Of a stretch of DNA of 64,000 bases, positions 46,685 to 55,492 are shown piece after piece. How positions within the stretch are numbered: the first letter of the stretch is position 1; the number at the start of each line of letters is the position of its first letter. A program made the translations under genes and the position numbers. The notes beneath the pieces were generated by a model. The model had not been told where the DNA came from and ran no database searches. It worked only from the letters and a program-made list of their open reading frames with translations. This DNA comes from an uncultured Algibacter sp. (GTDB taxonomy: Bacteria > Bacteroidota > Bacteroidia > Flavobacteriales > Flavobacteriaceae), in contig CANMZT010000006.1 in the NCBI GenBank assembly GCA_947502405.1, forward strand, positions 148,657 through 212,656. The letters are read 5' to 3'.

Positions 46685-47332
46685 TTAGTAGCGTTTTCTT
46701 TGGCGGTTATTAGAATTTTTCTTGTGGTGCTTCTTATTATTGTTGTTGGAGTATTTTCCTTTAGTTCGAAGCAAACTAGAAGACTCAGATAAATCTTCAT
46801 CAGAGTTTTTTAAATTTATTTTCCCTCCAGAAAGTTCGAATAAATGGTCAAAAATCACAGCATCCTCAACGGTATCTTTATTCCAATTTAAAAAACACTT
46901 TTTCATGTGGTTTGCAATGGTGTAAACCAAAGCTTCTTTTAACTCTCCCTCTTCCCAGGTGTTAGCCACATCAATCATGGTTTTAATATTGTTTCCGTAA
47001 AAACGATATTTAGGATGATTCTGTGGGTATTTTAAAGGGTCTGGTCGCTCTTCATATATTTCCTTAGTTGGTATCTCATAAGGAGAATCTACATCCAATT
47101 CAAAATTAGACATTATAAAAAGCTGATCCCAAAGCTTATGCTGAAAATCTGGAACATCTCTTAAGTGTGGTTGCATATTTCCCATAACAGAAATTATAGC
47201 CTTAGCCACCTTATTACGTTCCTCTTTAGTTTCTATGGTTTTAGCATGATTAATCATTTTTTGTAAATGACGCCCATATTCGGGAATAATTAAATGTTCA
47301 CGCTCTGTGTTATATTCTAAGTTATCTATCAA
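46685..47332 (-). CDS. DUF4290 domain-containing protein
   Basis: A 215-residue soluble protein. The DUF4290 part (1-175) is mainly helical and contains the conserved segments IPEYGRHLQKMINHAKTIE and YPQNHPKYRFYGNNIKTMIDVANTWEEGE. The last 40 residues are a low-complexity, strongly basic tail of Asn/Lys/His/Arg (NNNNKKHHKKNSNNRQRKRY), suggesting nucleic-acid or surface binding. Function is unknown. It lies 6 bp before murA on the same strand, so it probably shares its transcript. Confidence 0.82.
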   Translation of the reverse strand: MIDNLEYNTEREHLIIPEYGRHLQKMINHAKTIETKEERNKVAKAIISVMGNMQPHLRDVPDFQHKLWDQLFIMSNFELDVDSPYEIPTKEIYEERPDPLKYPQNHPKYRFYGNNIKTMIDVANTWEEGELKEALVYTIANHMKKCFLNWNKDTVEDAVIFDHLFELSGGKINLKNSDEDLSESSSLLRTKGKYSNNNNKKHHKKNSNNRQRKRY

Positions 47333-47397
47333 AATAAATGTGTAGAGTTAAATGTTTTACACGTAGTTCTTGTGCCTGCGCAAAATACAAAAAAAAA

Positions 47398-47691
47398 CTA
47401 AAGACTTATTACGCCTTCTACTTTTTCTGCTACTTCCTTATATTTTTCAATTACCGCATCCGGATTTTTCATTCTCACGTTTATAGAAACGCTGGTATAC
47501 TTACCATTTTTCGATTCTTTCGTATCAATAACAGCACCTAAATGATTAAAAATGGAAGCAATATCCTTAATCTTCTCCTTTTCAGAAATCACAATAAATT
47601 TATACAAATACGCCGTGGGCCAAAGTGCCGTATCTTGTAATTGCGTCTTTAATTTCTTGTAAAACTCTTCAGAATTTGGAGTTGTGCTCAT
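47398..47691 (-). CDS. DUF493 (YbeD-like) family protein
   Basis: A 97-residue ferredoxin-like protein, normal length for YbeD/DUF493. The match covers WPTAYLYKFIVISEKEKIKDIASIF and KNGKYTSVSINVRMKNPDAVIEKYKEV. In enterobacteria it is encoded beside lipoate genes and is proposed to bind small ligands; no such genes are near. It lies 65 bp upstream of DUF4290-murA and is divergent from the NadR-like kinase. Confidence 0.85.
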   Translation of the reverse strand: MSTTPNSEEFYKKLKTQLQDTALWPTAYLYKFIVISEKEKIKDIASIFNHLGAVIDTKESKNGKYTSVSINVRMKNPDAVIEKYKEVAEKVEGVISL

Positions 47692-47759
47692 AACGTAAAA
47701 ATAAAGTGCAAATATACGGCTCCCAAATACATTTTAAAATATTAAACTATTAATTATTT

Positions 47760-47844
47760 GGGCGCTACCCCAAAAAGGGGTCAGGCTTTACGCTATATCT
47801 TTTTCTCGTGCCTCAAAAAAGGATGCCGCTTCAATCCTTAGCGC
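47760..47844 (-). repeat. Dispersed structured repeat, copy C
   Basis: Closing arms are GCGCTA (47762-47767) and TAGCGC (47839-47844), a compensatory change from GCGTTA/TAACGC of the other copies. Inner stems are ACCCC-TTTTT-GGGGT and TTTTT / AAAAA-type. On the minus strand the second motif reads GCGTAAAGCCTGACCCC. It lies between divergent genes, 112 bp before the NadR-like start. Confidence 0.75.
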
Positions 47845-47955
47845 ACACACCTGCCAACAAAAACATAACCAAAAGTCACTACATATTTGCATTAGTTTCT
47901 ACTCCACTTTTTTTTCAACGTATAAATCCCGATTTTTACAGCAAATATTAAAATA

Positions 47956-48495
47956 TTGAGCACAAAAAAAATAGTAATTACAGGAGGTCCTGGAACAGGA
48001 AAATCTACATTAATAAACAACCTTATAAAAAAAGGATACACCTGTCTTGAAGAAATTTCACGTCAAGTTACCCTAGATGCGCAAAAACAAGGTATAGATC
48101 AACTGTTTCTAACCAATCCATTACTATTTAGCGAAATGCTACTTAAAGGCCGCCAAAAACAATACTTAGAAGCTGATATCTATAAAAACCAAACCGTATT
48201 TTTTGATAGAGGCATTCCAGATGTTTTAGCTTACATGGACTTTATTGGAGACACCTATCCAGAAGCTTTTACAGAAACTTGTAAAAATGCACCCTATAAT
48301 TTAGTATTCATTTTAAAACCATGGGAGGCTATTTACAAAAGTGATAATGAGCGTTACGAAAGTTTCGACCAAGCCTTAAAAATTCACGAGCATTTAGTAA
48401 ACACCTACCAAAAATTTAATTACACGCTCATAGATGTTCCTTTTGATACGGTTGAAAACCGAACAAATTTCATTTTAAAAACCGTAAACCTATAA
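47956..48495 (+). CDS. AAA/NadR-like nucleotide kinase
   Basis: A 179-residue P-loop protein with Walker A GGPGTGKST at residues 10-18, a DRGIPDV motif near 94 and a late RYESFDQA segment. This layout matches the AAA_28/NadR kinase-like group that includes predicted ATPases and ribosylnicotinamide kinase domains. The substrate is not clear. The start is a TTG at 47956; no ATG is available before the P-loop. It abuts recQ without a gap, so both are translated from one message. Confidence 0.82.
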   Translation: MSTKKIVITGGPGTGKSTLINNLIKKGYTCLEEISRQVTLDAQKQGIDQLFLTNPLLFSEMLLKGRQKQYLEADIYKNQTVFFDRGIPDVLAYMDFIGDTYPEAFTETCKNAPYNLVFILKPWEAIYKSDNERYESFDQALKIHEHLVNTYQKFNYTLIDVPFDTVENRTNFILKTVNL

Positions 48496-50400
48496 ATGGC
48501 TCACCCCATAAACATATTAGAGCGTTATTGGAAGTTCACTAGTTTCAGACCAGAGCAAGAAGCCATTATAAACGCGGTTATCGAAGGCGAAGACACTTTT
48601 GTACTGCTCCCAACAGGCGGTGGGAAATCCTTATGTTTTCAAATTCCTGCTTTAGCAAAAAAAGGGATTTGTATTGTGGTATCGCCGCTTATTGCACTCA
48701 TGAAAGATCAAGTGCAAGCCTTAAACAATAAAGGCATTAAGGCCATGTCTATAGCCAGCGGTATCAGTTACAGCCAATTAGAAACGCTTCTAGATAACTG
48801 CATCTACGGAAACTACAAATTTCTCTACCTCTCGCCCGAGCGTTTACAACAAGAACTTGTTCAAGATAGGATTAGGCAAATGCATGTTAATCTCATTGCC
48901 GTAGATGAGGCACATTGTATTTCACAATGGGGAAGCGATTTCAGACTAGCATACAAAAACATAGCCATATTAAGGCAACTGCAGCCTAGTGTAAATGTGG
49001 TAGCCTTAACTGCATCTGCAAAACCAAATGTGGTTCAAGATATTGTAAAAGAACTCGATTTTATAAACCCAAAAATCTTTAAGCAGTCCTTTTTAAGATC
49101 TAATTTAGCATACATGGTTTTTCATGAAAACGATAAATATTATCGTATTGAAAAAATCCTAAAAAAAAATCCCGAATCGTCCATCATTTATGTTAGAAAC
49201 CGAAAATTAACTTTAGAACTTAGTGCCTTTTTAAATTCTAAAAACATAACAGCTACACACTACCATGGCGGACTCTCAAACATTGAGAAAGATACTAACA
49301 TGGAAGCTTGGGTAAACAACCAAAAGCAAGTTATGGTAGCTACAAATGCCTTTGGTATGGGAATTGATAAACCAGATGTAAAAACGGTTATACATTTAAA
49401 CCTCCCAGAAAGTATTGAAAGTTATTTTCAAGAAGCTGGACGCGTAGGGAGAAATGGAGAAAAAGCCTTTGCCATAATTTTAAAAAACGATAGTGATAAA
49501 GCTTTAGTTAAAAATCAATTTTTAAGTGTTTTACCAGATGTAGATTTGGTAAAGCAAGTGTATAGAAAACTCTGTAGCTATTTTCAAATTTCTTATGGAG
49601 AAGGTGAATATCAAACTTTCGATTTTGATTTTAACACCTTTTGTAAAACCTATAACTTCAGTTCTATTTTATGTTATAATGCCGTTTTATTATTAGATAG
49701 AAATAGTATTATAAGCCTATCCAAACAATTTAAAAATAAAGTTACTGTACAATTTATAACATCCAACCATGTGCTTTTTAGATATCTAGAAACGCATGAT
49801 AATCTTAGTATTATTGTTAAATCAATATTACGTTTATATGGTGGTATTTTTGATCATGTTACTAAAATAGATTTATCTAAAATATCCGAAAAAGCATCAG
49901 TACCAGAACAGGCTATAATTACAACACTTCAAAAATTAGAAAGTGATAAAATTATAGATTTAAGTTTAGCAAAAACCGATGCACAAATTACGTTTATAGA
50001 GCCACGAGAAGATGATAAAACGATTAACAGAATTGCATCAATAATAGAACAGCAAAACAAGCTAAAGCAACAACAAGTAAAAGCGATGCTTGATTATGTT
50101 GAAAACGAATCGGTTTGTAAAAGCATGCAGCTCCTCGCCTATTTTGGAGAAAAAAAACTAGAACCTTGTGGTGTGTGTTCGGTTTGTATAAACTCAAAAA
50201 AGAAAAAGAAGCCTCAAGATTTAAAAAATATCAAACAAGAGATTATTCAATTACTAGAAAACGGGGACCAATCTTCAAGATCATTAATAGCACATTTAGA
50301 TTGTGAAGAAAAGGATATGAAAACGGTTTTGAAGCTGTTATTAGAACATCAAATTATTTCAATTACACCTTCAAACACTTATAAATTGAGTCATTTGTAA
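48496..50400 (+). CDS. recQ: ATP-dependent DNA helicase RecQ
   Basis: 3'-5' helicase for recombination and fork repair. The 634-residue product has Walker A PTGGGKS near 39-45, motif II VDEAHCISQWG near 135-145, motif VI QEAGRVGRNG, then an RQC zinc-binding region with cysteines in CKSMQLLAYF and EPCGVCSVC (about 535-560). An HRDC domain at the C-terminus is not apparent, making this a short RecQ. It begins directly after the NadR-like gene. Confidence 0.95.
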   Translation: MAHPINILERYWKFTSFRPEQEAIINAVIEGEDTFVLLPTGGGKSLCFQIPALAKKGICIVVSPLIALMKDQVQALNNKGIKAMSIASGISYSQLETLLDNCIYGNYKFLYLSPERLQQELVQDRIRQMHVNLIAVDEAHCISQWGSDFRLAYKNIAILRQLQPSVNVVALTASAKPNVVQDIVKELDFINPKIFKQSFLRSNLAYMVFHENDKYYRIEKILKKNPESSIIYVRNRKLTLELSAFLNSKNITATHYHGGLSNIEKDTNMEAWVNNQKQVMVATNAFGMGIDKPDVKTVIHLNLPESIESYFQEAGRVGRNGEKAFAIILKNDSDKALVKNQFLSVLPDVDLVKQVYRKLCSYFQISYGEGEYQTFDFDFNTFCKTYNFSSILCYNAVLLLDRNSIISLSKQFKNKVTVQFITSNHVLFRYLETHDNLSIIVKSILRLYGGIFDHVTKIDLSKISEKASVPEQAIITTLQKLESDKIIDLSLAKTDAQITFIEPREDDKTINRIASIIEQQNKLKQQQVKAMLDYVENESVCKSMQLLAYFGEKKLEPCGVCSVCINSKKKKKPQDLKNIKQEIIQLLENGDQSSRSLIAHLDCEEKDMKTVLKLLLEHQIISITPSNTYKLSHL

Positions 50401-50473
50401 AATAGTGTGTTACTTGACTTTGTAAAAATTTAGCTATTTTCGTTTGACGTCGGATATAAAACATTGGTAACAT

Positions 50474-51073
50474 ATGAAAAAACTAACTCTGACAATAATA
50501 CTTCTTTTTACATTGAACACTTTTGCTCAAAAAAGAACAAAAATTTTTTTTGAAGATTTTGTGGAATGTTTTTACTCAAAAAAAACAACTGAATCTATTT
50601 CTATTCACAACAGTCCGAATGAAAATAAAATTACAGAATTAAGTCCTTTAACCGAACCTCATTGTTGGTATAAATTTGCAATATCTGAATCAAAAAAAGG
50701 TTGGTTGAAAATAGAAAATATAATTGTCGGACCTTCTTGTGGAAAGAATGACATTGGAAAATATAAAGGCAAGTGGATTAAAGCAAAAAATCTAAAAATT
50801 AATATTGGTCATTCTGGGGAAACAAAAGTACATTGTTTAAAAGATAAAACTGACAAAGGATTCGCCGAAAGTGGATATAGATTTTATTCAGAACCAACCA
50901 CAAACTCTGAAATAAAATTTTGTATTGAAGGATATGTGGAGTCAGAATTAATAGATATGAAAGGAACTTGGGCAAAATTGGAAATAAAACATAATGGAAA
51001 TTTATATATTGGATGGTTACCAAGGAAATATCAATGTGCATATCCTTGGACAACTTGCCCTGTATATGATTAA
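50474..51073 (+). CDS. Exported SH3-like-domain protein, function unknown
   Basis: A 199-residue protein with signal peptide (to about 18, NTFAQ). The mature part suggests two bacterial SH3-like modules: residues 40-80 (ISIHNSPNENKITELSPL, then GWLKIENII) and 125-190 (YRFYSEPTTNSEIKFCIEGYVESELID, then TWAKLEIKHNGNLYIGWL). Several cysteines may form disulfides. I do not recognise a named family. It lies between recQ and another orphan gene, in a region that looks more accessory than its surroundings. Confidence 0.62.
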   Translation: MKKLTLTIILLFTLNTFAQKRTKIFFEDFVECFYSKKTTESISIHNSPNENKITELSPLTEPHCWYKFAISESKKGWLKIENIIVGPSCGKNDIGKYKGKWIKAKNLKINIGHSGETKVHCLKDKTDKGFAESGYRFYSEPTTNSEIKFCIEGYVESELIDMKGTWAKLEIKHNGNLYIGWLPRKYQCAYPWTTCPVYD

Positions 51074-51179
51074 AAAACACGTTGCTTGACTAAGTATATA
51101 ATTTCAAACATTATTTACAAAAACGAACCGAATTGACATTTAGAACTTAGAATTATTAGAAATTTATTAATAAACTTAA

Positions 51180-51806
51180 ATGAAAATAAAATTAATCATT
51201 ATAGCATTATTATCCTCTCAAATATTTTACTCTCAAATTGAAATTCAAGATGATAATCTTACTATCGAATTTGTAAAAACTAAAAAAGCTAGTCAGTTTA
51301 TAGGTGCTGTAACTAATGTTAGGACAAAATCAAAAGAAATAGTTCAATACAATGTAAAAGTCAGAATTGAGATGATTGATAACAAGAAAAGACCTTTTGA
51401 TGCTAATAAATTCTCGCTAATAGACCACCAAGCTAAAATGAGATTAAGACCACTTAGTGTGACTTATACAAATTTTACTGATAAATGGTACTTTTTTCAA
51501 TTAATTAAGGATAAACCCAAGTACAAATCTTTAGAAAAGAGATACAAGCCAGATGTAAAAGATACATTTTTAGATTATGAATTTGAGGGTGTTAGTAATA
51601 TAAATGCACCAATATGCTATGAAGCGTATGATGAATACAAAATAAGTTTTAAAAACCCAGATAAAGAATGTCATCTTTCATATTTTGAACCTAAAGATTT
51701 AAGAAAGAGAAATATAAACTTATATTTTCCAATGCAAAAAAATGTAAAAAATGCTACGCTTTATTATGGATTCACGAAAATTGCTGATATAAAATTAAAA
51801 AACTAA
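51180..51806 (+). CDS. Exported hypothetical protein
   Basis: A 208-residue protein with a signal peptide (1-18, FYSQ). The mature part is beta-rich (NLTIEFVKTKKASQFIGAVTNVRTKS, an apparent immunoglobulin-like strand pattern), then a charged C-terminus with YFEPKDLRKRNINLYFP. I do not recognise the family. It is followed 81 bp on by repeat copy B. Its neighbour upstream is also an orphan secreted protein; whether they work together is unknown. Confidence 0.62.
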   Translation: MKIKLIIIALLSSQIFYSQIEIQDDNLTIEFVKTKKASQFIGAVTNVRTKSKEIVQYNVKVRIEMIDNKKRPFDANKFSLIDHQAKMRLRPLSVTYTNFTDKWYFFQLIKDKPKYKSLEKRYKPDVKDTFLDYEFEGVSNINAPICYEAYDEYKISFKNPDKECHLSYFEPKDLRKRNINLYFPMQKNVKNATLYYGFTKIADIKLKN

Positions 51807-51887
51807 CCATACACAAAACCGTTAAACGAACCTCTCCAAAAACAAAACAATATTCAACTAAAAAAACAGAAATTAGCAGATATGCCC

Positions 51888-51997
51888 GCGTTAGGGATAG
51901 TAGTGGATAGCCCACAGCCCGACGCAGGAGGTGCGAGGACTTGGAACGGATAGCCCGACCTAGGTCCTGAACTAAATTCAGGATATAGGTAACGCCC
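51888..51997 (+). repeat. Dispersed structured repeat, copy B
   Basis: Closing arms GCGTTA (51888-51893) and TAACGC (51990-51995). Conserved motifs TGGATAGCCCACAGC and ACGGATAGCCCGACC are both present. The first hairpin is CGCA-GGAGG-TGCG and the second is a long stem ACCTA..TCCTGAA / TTCAGGA..TAGGT, unlike that of copy A in sequence but alike in position. It ends 22 bp before fmt, on the same strand. Confidence 0.75.
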
Positions 51998-52019
51998 AAA
52001 TTTTAAAAGAAAAAAAGAA

Positions 52020-52967
52020 ATGAATAAATTAAGAATTATATTTATGGGTACTCCAGATTTTGCGGTTGCCACATTAAAAACATTAGTTGAGCATGACTAT
52101 AATATTGTTGGTGTTATTACGGCTCCGGACAAACCTGCTGGACGTGGAAGGAAACTTAACGAGAGTGCGGTTAAAAAATATGCGAAATCTAAAGATTTAA
52201 CTGTTTTGCAGCCTACCAATTTAAAAAACGAAGATTTTCTTGAAGCGTTAAAAGCCTTACGTGCAAACCTTCAAATTGTAGTTGCTTTTAGAATGTTGCC
52301 AAAAGTGGTATGGCAAATGCCCGAATTTGGAACATTTAATTTACATGCGTCTTTATTGCCTAGTTACCGTGGAGCGGCGCCGATAAATTGGGCTATTATT
52401 AATGGTGAGACAAAAACTGGGGTTTCTACTTTCTTTATTGACGAAAAAATTGATACCGGAGATATGATTCTACAAGAGGAAGTTGCTATAACGCCTGATG
52501 AAAACGCTGGTAGCCTACATGATAAATTAATGGCTATTGGAAGCCAACTGGTTTTAAAGACTGTTAAATCTATTGAAGAAGGCGATGTAAGTACGATTCC
52601 GCAAACTGAAACTAAAGACATTAAAACGGCTTACAAGCTTAATAGAGCTAATTGTAAAATTGATTGGTTTGCACCTATTGATAGTATTTATAATCATATT
52701 CGTGGACTGTCGCCTTATCCTGCTGCGTGGTGTACTTTAATAAACGGTGATGACGAATTAGATGTTAAACTTTATAAAGTAGAAAAGGAATTGGATTCAC
52801 ATACATTAGATATTGGAACCATAATAGCCACTAAAAAAGAATTAAAGGTTGCTGTAACAAATGGTTATATAATTATTGAAGAAATTAAGCTTCCTGGAAA
52901 GCGAACTATGGATATAAAATCGCTTTTAAATGGGTATACCTTTTATGAAAATGCTAAAATGCTCTAA
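52020..52967 (+). CDS. fmt: Methionyl-tRNA formyltransferase
   Basis: Formylates initiator Met-tRNA with 10-formyl-tetrahydrofolate. The 315-residue product has the N-terminal formyltransferase fold with the hydrolase-like motif FNLHASLLPSYRGAAPINWAI and a C-terminal OB fold from about 205. Length is normal. Repeat copy B ends 22 bp before the ATG, so the repeat may be transcribed into the fmt leader. Downstream is a 190-bp gap before the HU gene. Confidence 0.97.
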   Translation: MNKLRIIFMGTPDFAVATLKTLVEHDYNIVGVITAPDKPAGRGRKLNESAVKKYAKSKDLTVLQPTNLKNEDFLEALKALRANLQIVVAFRMLPKVVWQMPEFGTFNLHASLLPSYRGAAPINWAIINGETKTGVSTFFIDEKIDTGDMILQEEVAITPDENAGSLHDKLMAIGSQLVLKTVKSIEEGDVSTIPQTETKDIKTAYKLNRANCKIDWFAPIDSIYNHIRGLSPYPAAWCTLINGDDELDVKLYKVEKELDSHTLDIGTIIATKKELKVAVTNGYIIIEEIKLPGKRTMDIKSLLNGYTFYENAKML

Positions 52968-53071
52968 ACCCTTACCCCTGTTGATATTGACAAAAAATCG
53001 ATAAAAAGCACTTCCTTTATTAACAAATGCTGTAAGTTATCAACAAAACTGCGGATTTCCCTTGCTGGTAC

Positions 53072-53101
53072 TTGCGTGATACCATAATCCGTATAAATTT
53101 G
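53072..53101 (+). promoter_or_regulatory. Promoter of the HU gene
   Basis: TTG (53072-53074), a 19-bp spacer, then TAAATTTG (53094-53101). Good match to the bacteroidetal promoter, 55 bp before the start of the HU gene. Confidence 0.65.
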
Positions 53102-53155
53102 TAGAGGATTTAACAAAAATGTTTAACCGATTTATTAATAATTAAATTTTATATT

Positions 53156-53428
53156 ATGAACAAAACAGATTTAATCGACGCAATGGCAGAACACGCTGGA
53201 ATTACTAAAGCAGCTGCAAAAAAAGCATTAGAATGTGCTTTAATTGAAATTGAAGGTGCTTTACAAAAAGGAAACAGAGTTTCTTTAGTAGGGTTCGGTT
53301 CTTGGTCAGTATCTAAAAGAGCAGCAAGAGAAGGAAGAAATCCTCAAACTGGTGCTACAATCAAAATCAAAGCTAAAAACGTAGTTAAGTTTAAAGCTGG
53401 ATCTGATTTATCAAGTGCAGTAAACTAA
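53156..53428 (+). CDS. hup: HU family DNA-binding protein
   Basis: A 90-residue nucleoid protein that bends DNA as a dimer. The sequence is a typical HU: helical N-terminus MNKTDLIDAMAEHAGITKAAAKKALE, then the beta arm with GFGSWSVSKRAAREGRNPQTGATI and the tail KNVVKFKAGSDL. It is a single-gene unit with its own promoter and a strong terminator, consistent with high expression. Confidence 0.97.
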   Translation: MNKTDLIDAMAEHAGITKAAAKKALECALIEIEGALQKGNRVSLVGFGSWSVSKRAAREGRNPQTGATIKIKAKNVVKFKAGSDLSSAVN

Positions 53429-53450
53429 TTAGTTAGTTATTATACCATAT

Positions 53451-53482
53451 AAAAAGCTTCCAAAATTGGAAGCTTTTTTTTA
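53451..53482 (+). terminator. Terminator of the HU gene
   Basis: AAAGCTTCCAA / TTGGAAGCTTT stem with a short loop, followed by a T-run. Strong intrinsic terminator. Confidence 0.75.
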
Positions 53483-53548
53483 TATATTATGTTTTGAGTT
53501 GCATTTTTAATAAATATATATTAGATTTAGTTGATAATTGCTCAAAAT

Positions 53549-54109
53549 ATGGTTACAACTAAACCCAAAAAAGGAGATTTATTAATTGCTGAACCTGCCA
53601 TTATTGGTGATGTTTCTTTTAACCGATCTATTGTTTTGCTAGCAGACCATTCTGATGAAGGTTCCATAGGTTTTATTCTTAACAAACCGCTTGAATATAA
53701 TATAAATGACTTAATTCCTGAAGTTGAAGCCAATTTTAAGGTTTATAATGGTGGCCCTGTAGAACAGGATAATTTATACTTTATTCATAAAATACCTCAA
53801 CTTATTCCAAATAGTATTGAAATTTCTTTAGGTATTTTTTGGGGAGGTGATTTTACAAAAGTTGCTGAACTAATTAAAAACAATACTATAAAAGAAAATG
53901 ATATTAAGTTTTTCTTAGGCTACTCCGGTTGGGAATCGAGTCAATTAGAAAATGAGCTAAAAGCGAGTTCTTGGGTTGTAACTGAAAATATCTACAAAAA
54001 AAATATCATAGAGAAAGACTATGAAACATTTTGGAAAGAAAAGATGTTAGAATTTGGAGGCGAATATAGTATTTGGTCTAATGCTCCAGAAAACCCAAGT
54101 TACAACTAG
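53549..54109 (+). CDS. YqgE/AlgH family protein
   Basis: A 186-residue cytoplasmic protein of the YqgE/AlgH family: KPKKGDLLIAEPAIIGDVSFNRSIVLLADHSDEGSIGFILNKPL, then VYNGGPVEQDNLYFIH and FFLGYSGWESSQLENEL. AlgH was named as an alginate regulator in Pseudomonas but its molecular function is unclear. The ATG at 53549 gives the family N-terminus; a TTG six codons earlier is possible. It converges with the aminotransferase gene, overlapping it by 4 bp. Confidence 0.92.
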   Translation: MVTTKPKKGDLLIAEPAIIGDVSFNRSIVLLADHSDEGSIGFILNKPLEYNINDLIPEVEANFKVYNGGPVEQDNLYFIHKIPQLIPNSIEISLGIFWGGDFTKVAELIKNNTIKENDIKFFLGYSGWESSQLENELKASSWVVTENIYKKNIIEKDYETFWKEKMLEFGGEYSIWSNAPENPSYN

Positions 54110-54948
54110 CCTAATCTTATTTTTACATTAAGTTTTTGTAGTAATAATTTAGAAGCTTGGTTAGTAAATACCTTTTTTCTGTATTTTGAAACTGGTTGTA
54201 TTCCCGTAATAACATTTGTTATAAAGAGTTCATCAGACTTCTGAATTTCAAATGGAGAAATAGAATCTTCTACCAACTCATATTCTGGTATTGCTTCTAT
54301 AATTCTTAAAATTTGAGTTCGCATAACTCCTTTTAAACATCCATCAGCTAATGGAGCTGTTTTTATCTTATTATCTTTTACTAAAAACACGTTGCCATTC
54401 AAAGCCTCTACAACATGTTTATTAGTATTTAACAACAAACAATTATTTAAATTATTTTCTTTAGCATAAATACTTCCTACAACATTTAAGGCTTTGTTAT
54501 TTGTTTTTAACGTAGAAAGTAAGCTTGGAGAAAGATAATAATCTTTAAATAAATCAACTTCATAAAAATCTTCATTTAGTAAATAAAAATCTTCAGATAT
54601 CAATTTAACTGAAATCACAAAACTGATGTGATTTGTTTCTGGAGTGTATAAACCACCTTCTTTTCTATGTACCTGCAATTTTACCCTTGATGAGGCATCA
54701 GATAAGGCATTAGCTTCAATAGTTTTAAAGATTTCATTTTCCAAGAATTCCATAGTAAAACTCATTGGTATCTCCATACGCATAATACGCATTGAAGCCA
54801 TTAACCTAAAATAATGATCTTCCCAAAATAGTATTTTGCCGTTTACAACTTTAATCGTCTCAAACAAAGCATCTCCATAAGCATATCCTCTATTATTTAT
54901 AGAAATATGAGTGTTTTCCTCTAAAATAGAGCCATCAATATTAATCAT
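54106..54948 (-). CDS. Class IV aminotransferase / 4-amino-4-deoxychorismate lyase-like
   Basis: PLP enzyme of 280 residues of the PabC/IlvE fold. The opening INNRGYAYGDALFETIKV (17-34) and the lysine of LKTNNKALNV (K148) match lyases of folate synthesis, as does the late GCLKGVMRTQIL segment. Whether it is a lyase or an amino-acid transaminase cannot be fixed from sequence; the lyase is likelier. It overlaps the convergent YqgE gene by 4 bp. A hairpin followed by seven T lies directly against its start codon. Confidence 0.82.
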   Translation of the reverse strand: MINIDGSILEENTHISINNRGYAYGDALFETIKVVNGKILFWEDHYFRLMASMRIMRMEIPMSFTMEFLENEIFKTIEANALSDASSRVKLQVHRKEGGLYTPETNHISFVISVKLISEDFYLLNEDFYEVDLFKDYYLSPSLLSTLKTNNKALNVVGSIYAKENNLNNCLLLNTNKHVVEALNGNVFLVKDNKIKTAPLADGCLKGVMRTQILRIIEAIPEYELVEDSISPFEIQKSDELFITNVITGIQPVSKYRKKVFTNQASKLLLQKLNVKIRLG

Positions 54949-54984
54949 AAAAAAAGTCCGCTACTTTAATAATTAAGTGCGGAC
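54949..54984 (-). terminator. Terminator-like hairpin abutting the aminotransferase start
   Basis: On the minus strand GTCCGCACTT / AAGT-A-GCGGAC forms a 10-bp stem with one bulge, followed by seven T and then the ATG of the aminotransferase gene. It begins 27 nt after the upstream START-like gene. Confidence 0.65.
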
Positions 54985-55010
54985 AAATATAAGATTAAAA
55001 TAGGTTTTAA

Positions 55011-55403
55011 TTATACAGAACCTAGTACTTGTTTTAAATCTGAAATTTGATTATCCCAAAGCATTTTTGCCTCGTCTACTTCATCATCATCAGCAAAATC
55101 AGTAACCATTAACGAAACGTCTTTAGTAATTTCATCAACTTGAATTCTAATTTCGAAATAACATTGTAAATCGTCCTCTTCATCAGCCAGCCATCTAAAT
55201 TTAACACGCTCTCCACTTTTCTTGCTCAATAATTTTGCTTGCTCTTCACTATCATCCCAAATAAAAGTAAACAACTCTCCACGAGAATTTACATTATCCG
55301 AAAACCACTCAGACAAACCAGAAGGTGTAGATATGTATTGATACAATAGTTGTGGTGAAGCATGAATAGGAAATTCTATTTCAAATTTAACTTTATCGTC
55401 CAT
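55011..55403 (-). CDS. START-like (SRPBCC) domain protein
   Basis: A 130-residue protein of the SRPBCC fold, a ligand-binding helix-grip domain. It begins FEIEFPIHASPQLLYQYISTPSGLSEWFSDNVN, the pattern of flavobacterial START-like proteins, and ends in the C-terminal helix DNQISDLKQVLGSV. It has a very acidic middle (ADEEDDLQ, DFADDDEVDEA). Ligand and function are unknown. It is followed by the terminator above and divergent from tRNA-Met. Confidence 0.85.
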   Translation of the reverse strand: MDDKVKFEIEFPIHASPQLLYQYISTPSGLSEWFSDNVNSRGELFTFIWDDSEEQAKLLSKKSGERVKFRWLADEEDDLQCYFEIRIQVDEITKDVSLMVTDFADDDEVDEAKMLWDNQISDLKQVLGSV

Positions 55404-55492
55404 TATTTGTTTTTAAAATTAAGCGTTGCTCAATATATACATTAATTGATAAGATTTACAATTATTTTTCATAATATTTTGCACAAGTTATG

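Noticed and set aside
51772..52072. Two open frames on the minus strand across repeat copy B
   Set aside because: They are created by the repeat and the antisense of fmt, without a family match.
52968..53155. DnaA-box-like TTATCAACA between fmt and the HU gene as part of an origin
   Set aside because: A single near-match in an AT-rich genome is expected by chance, and there is no cluster.
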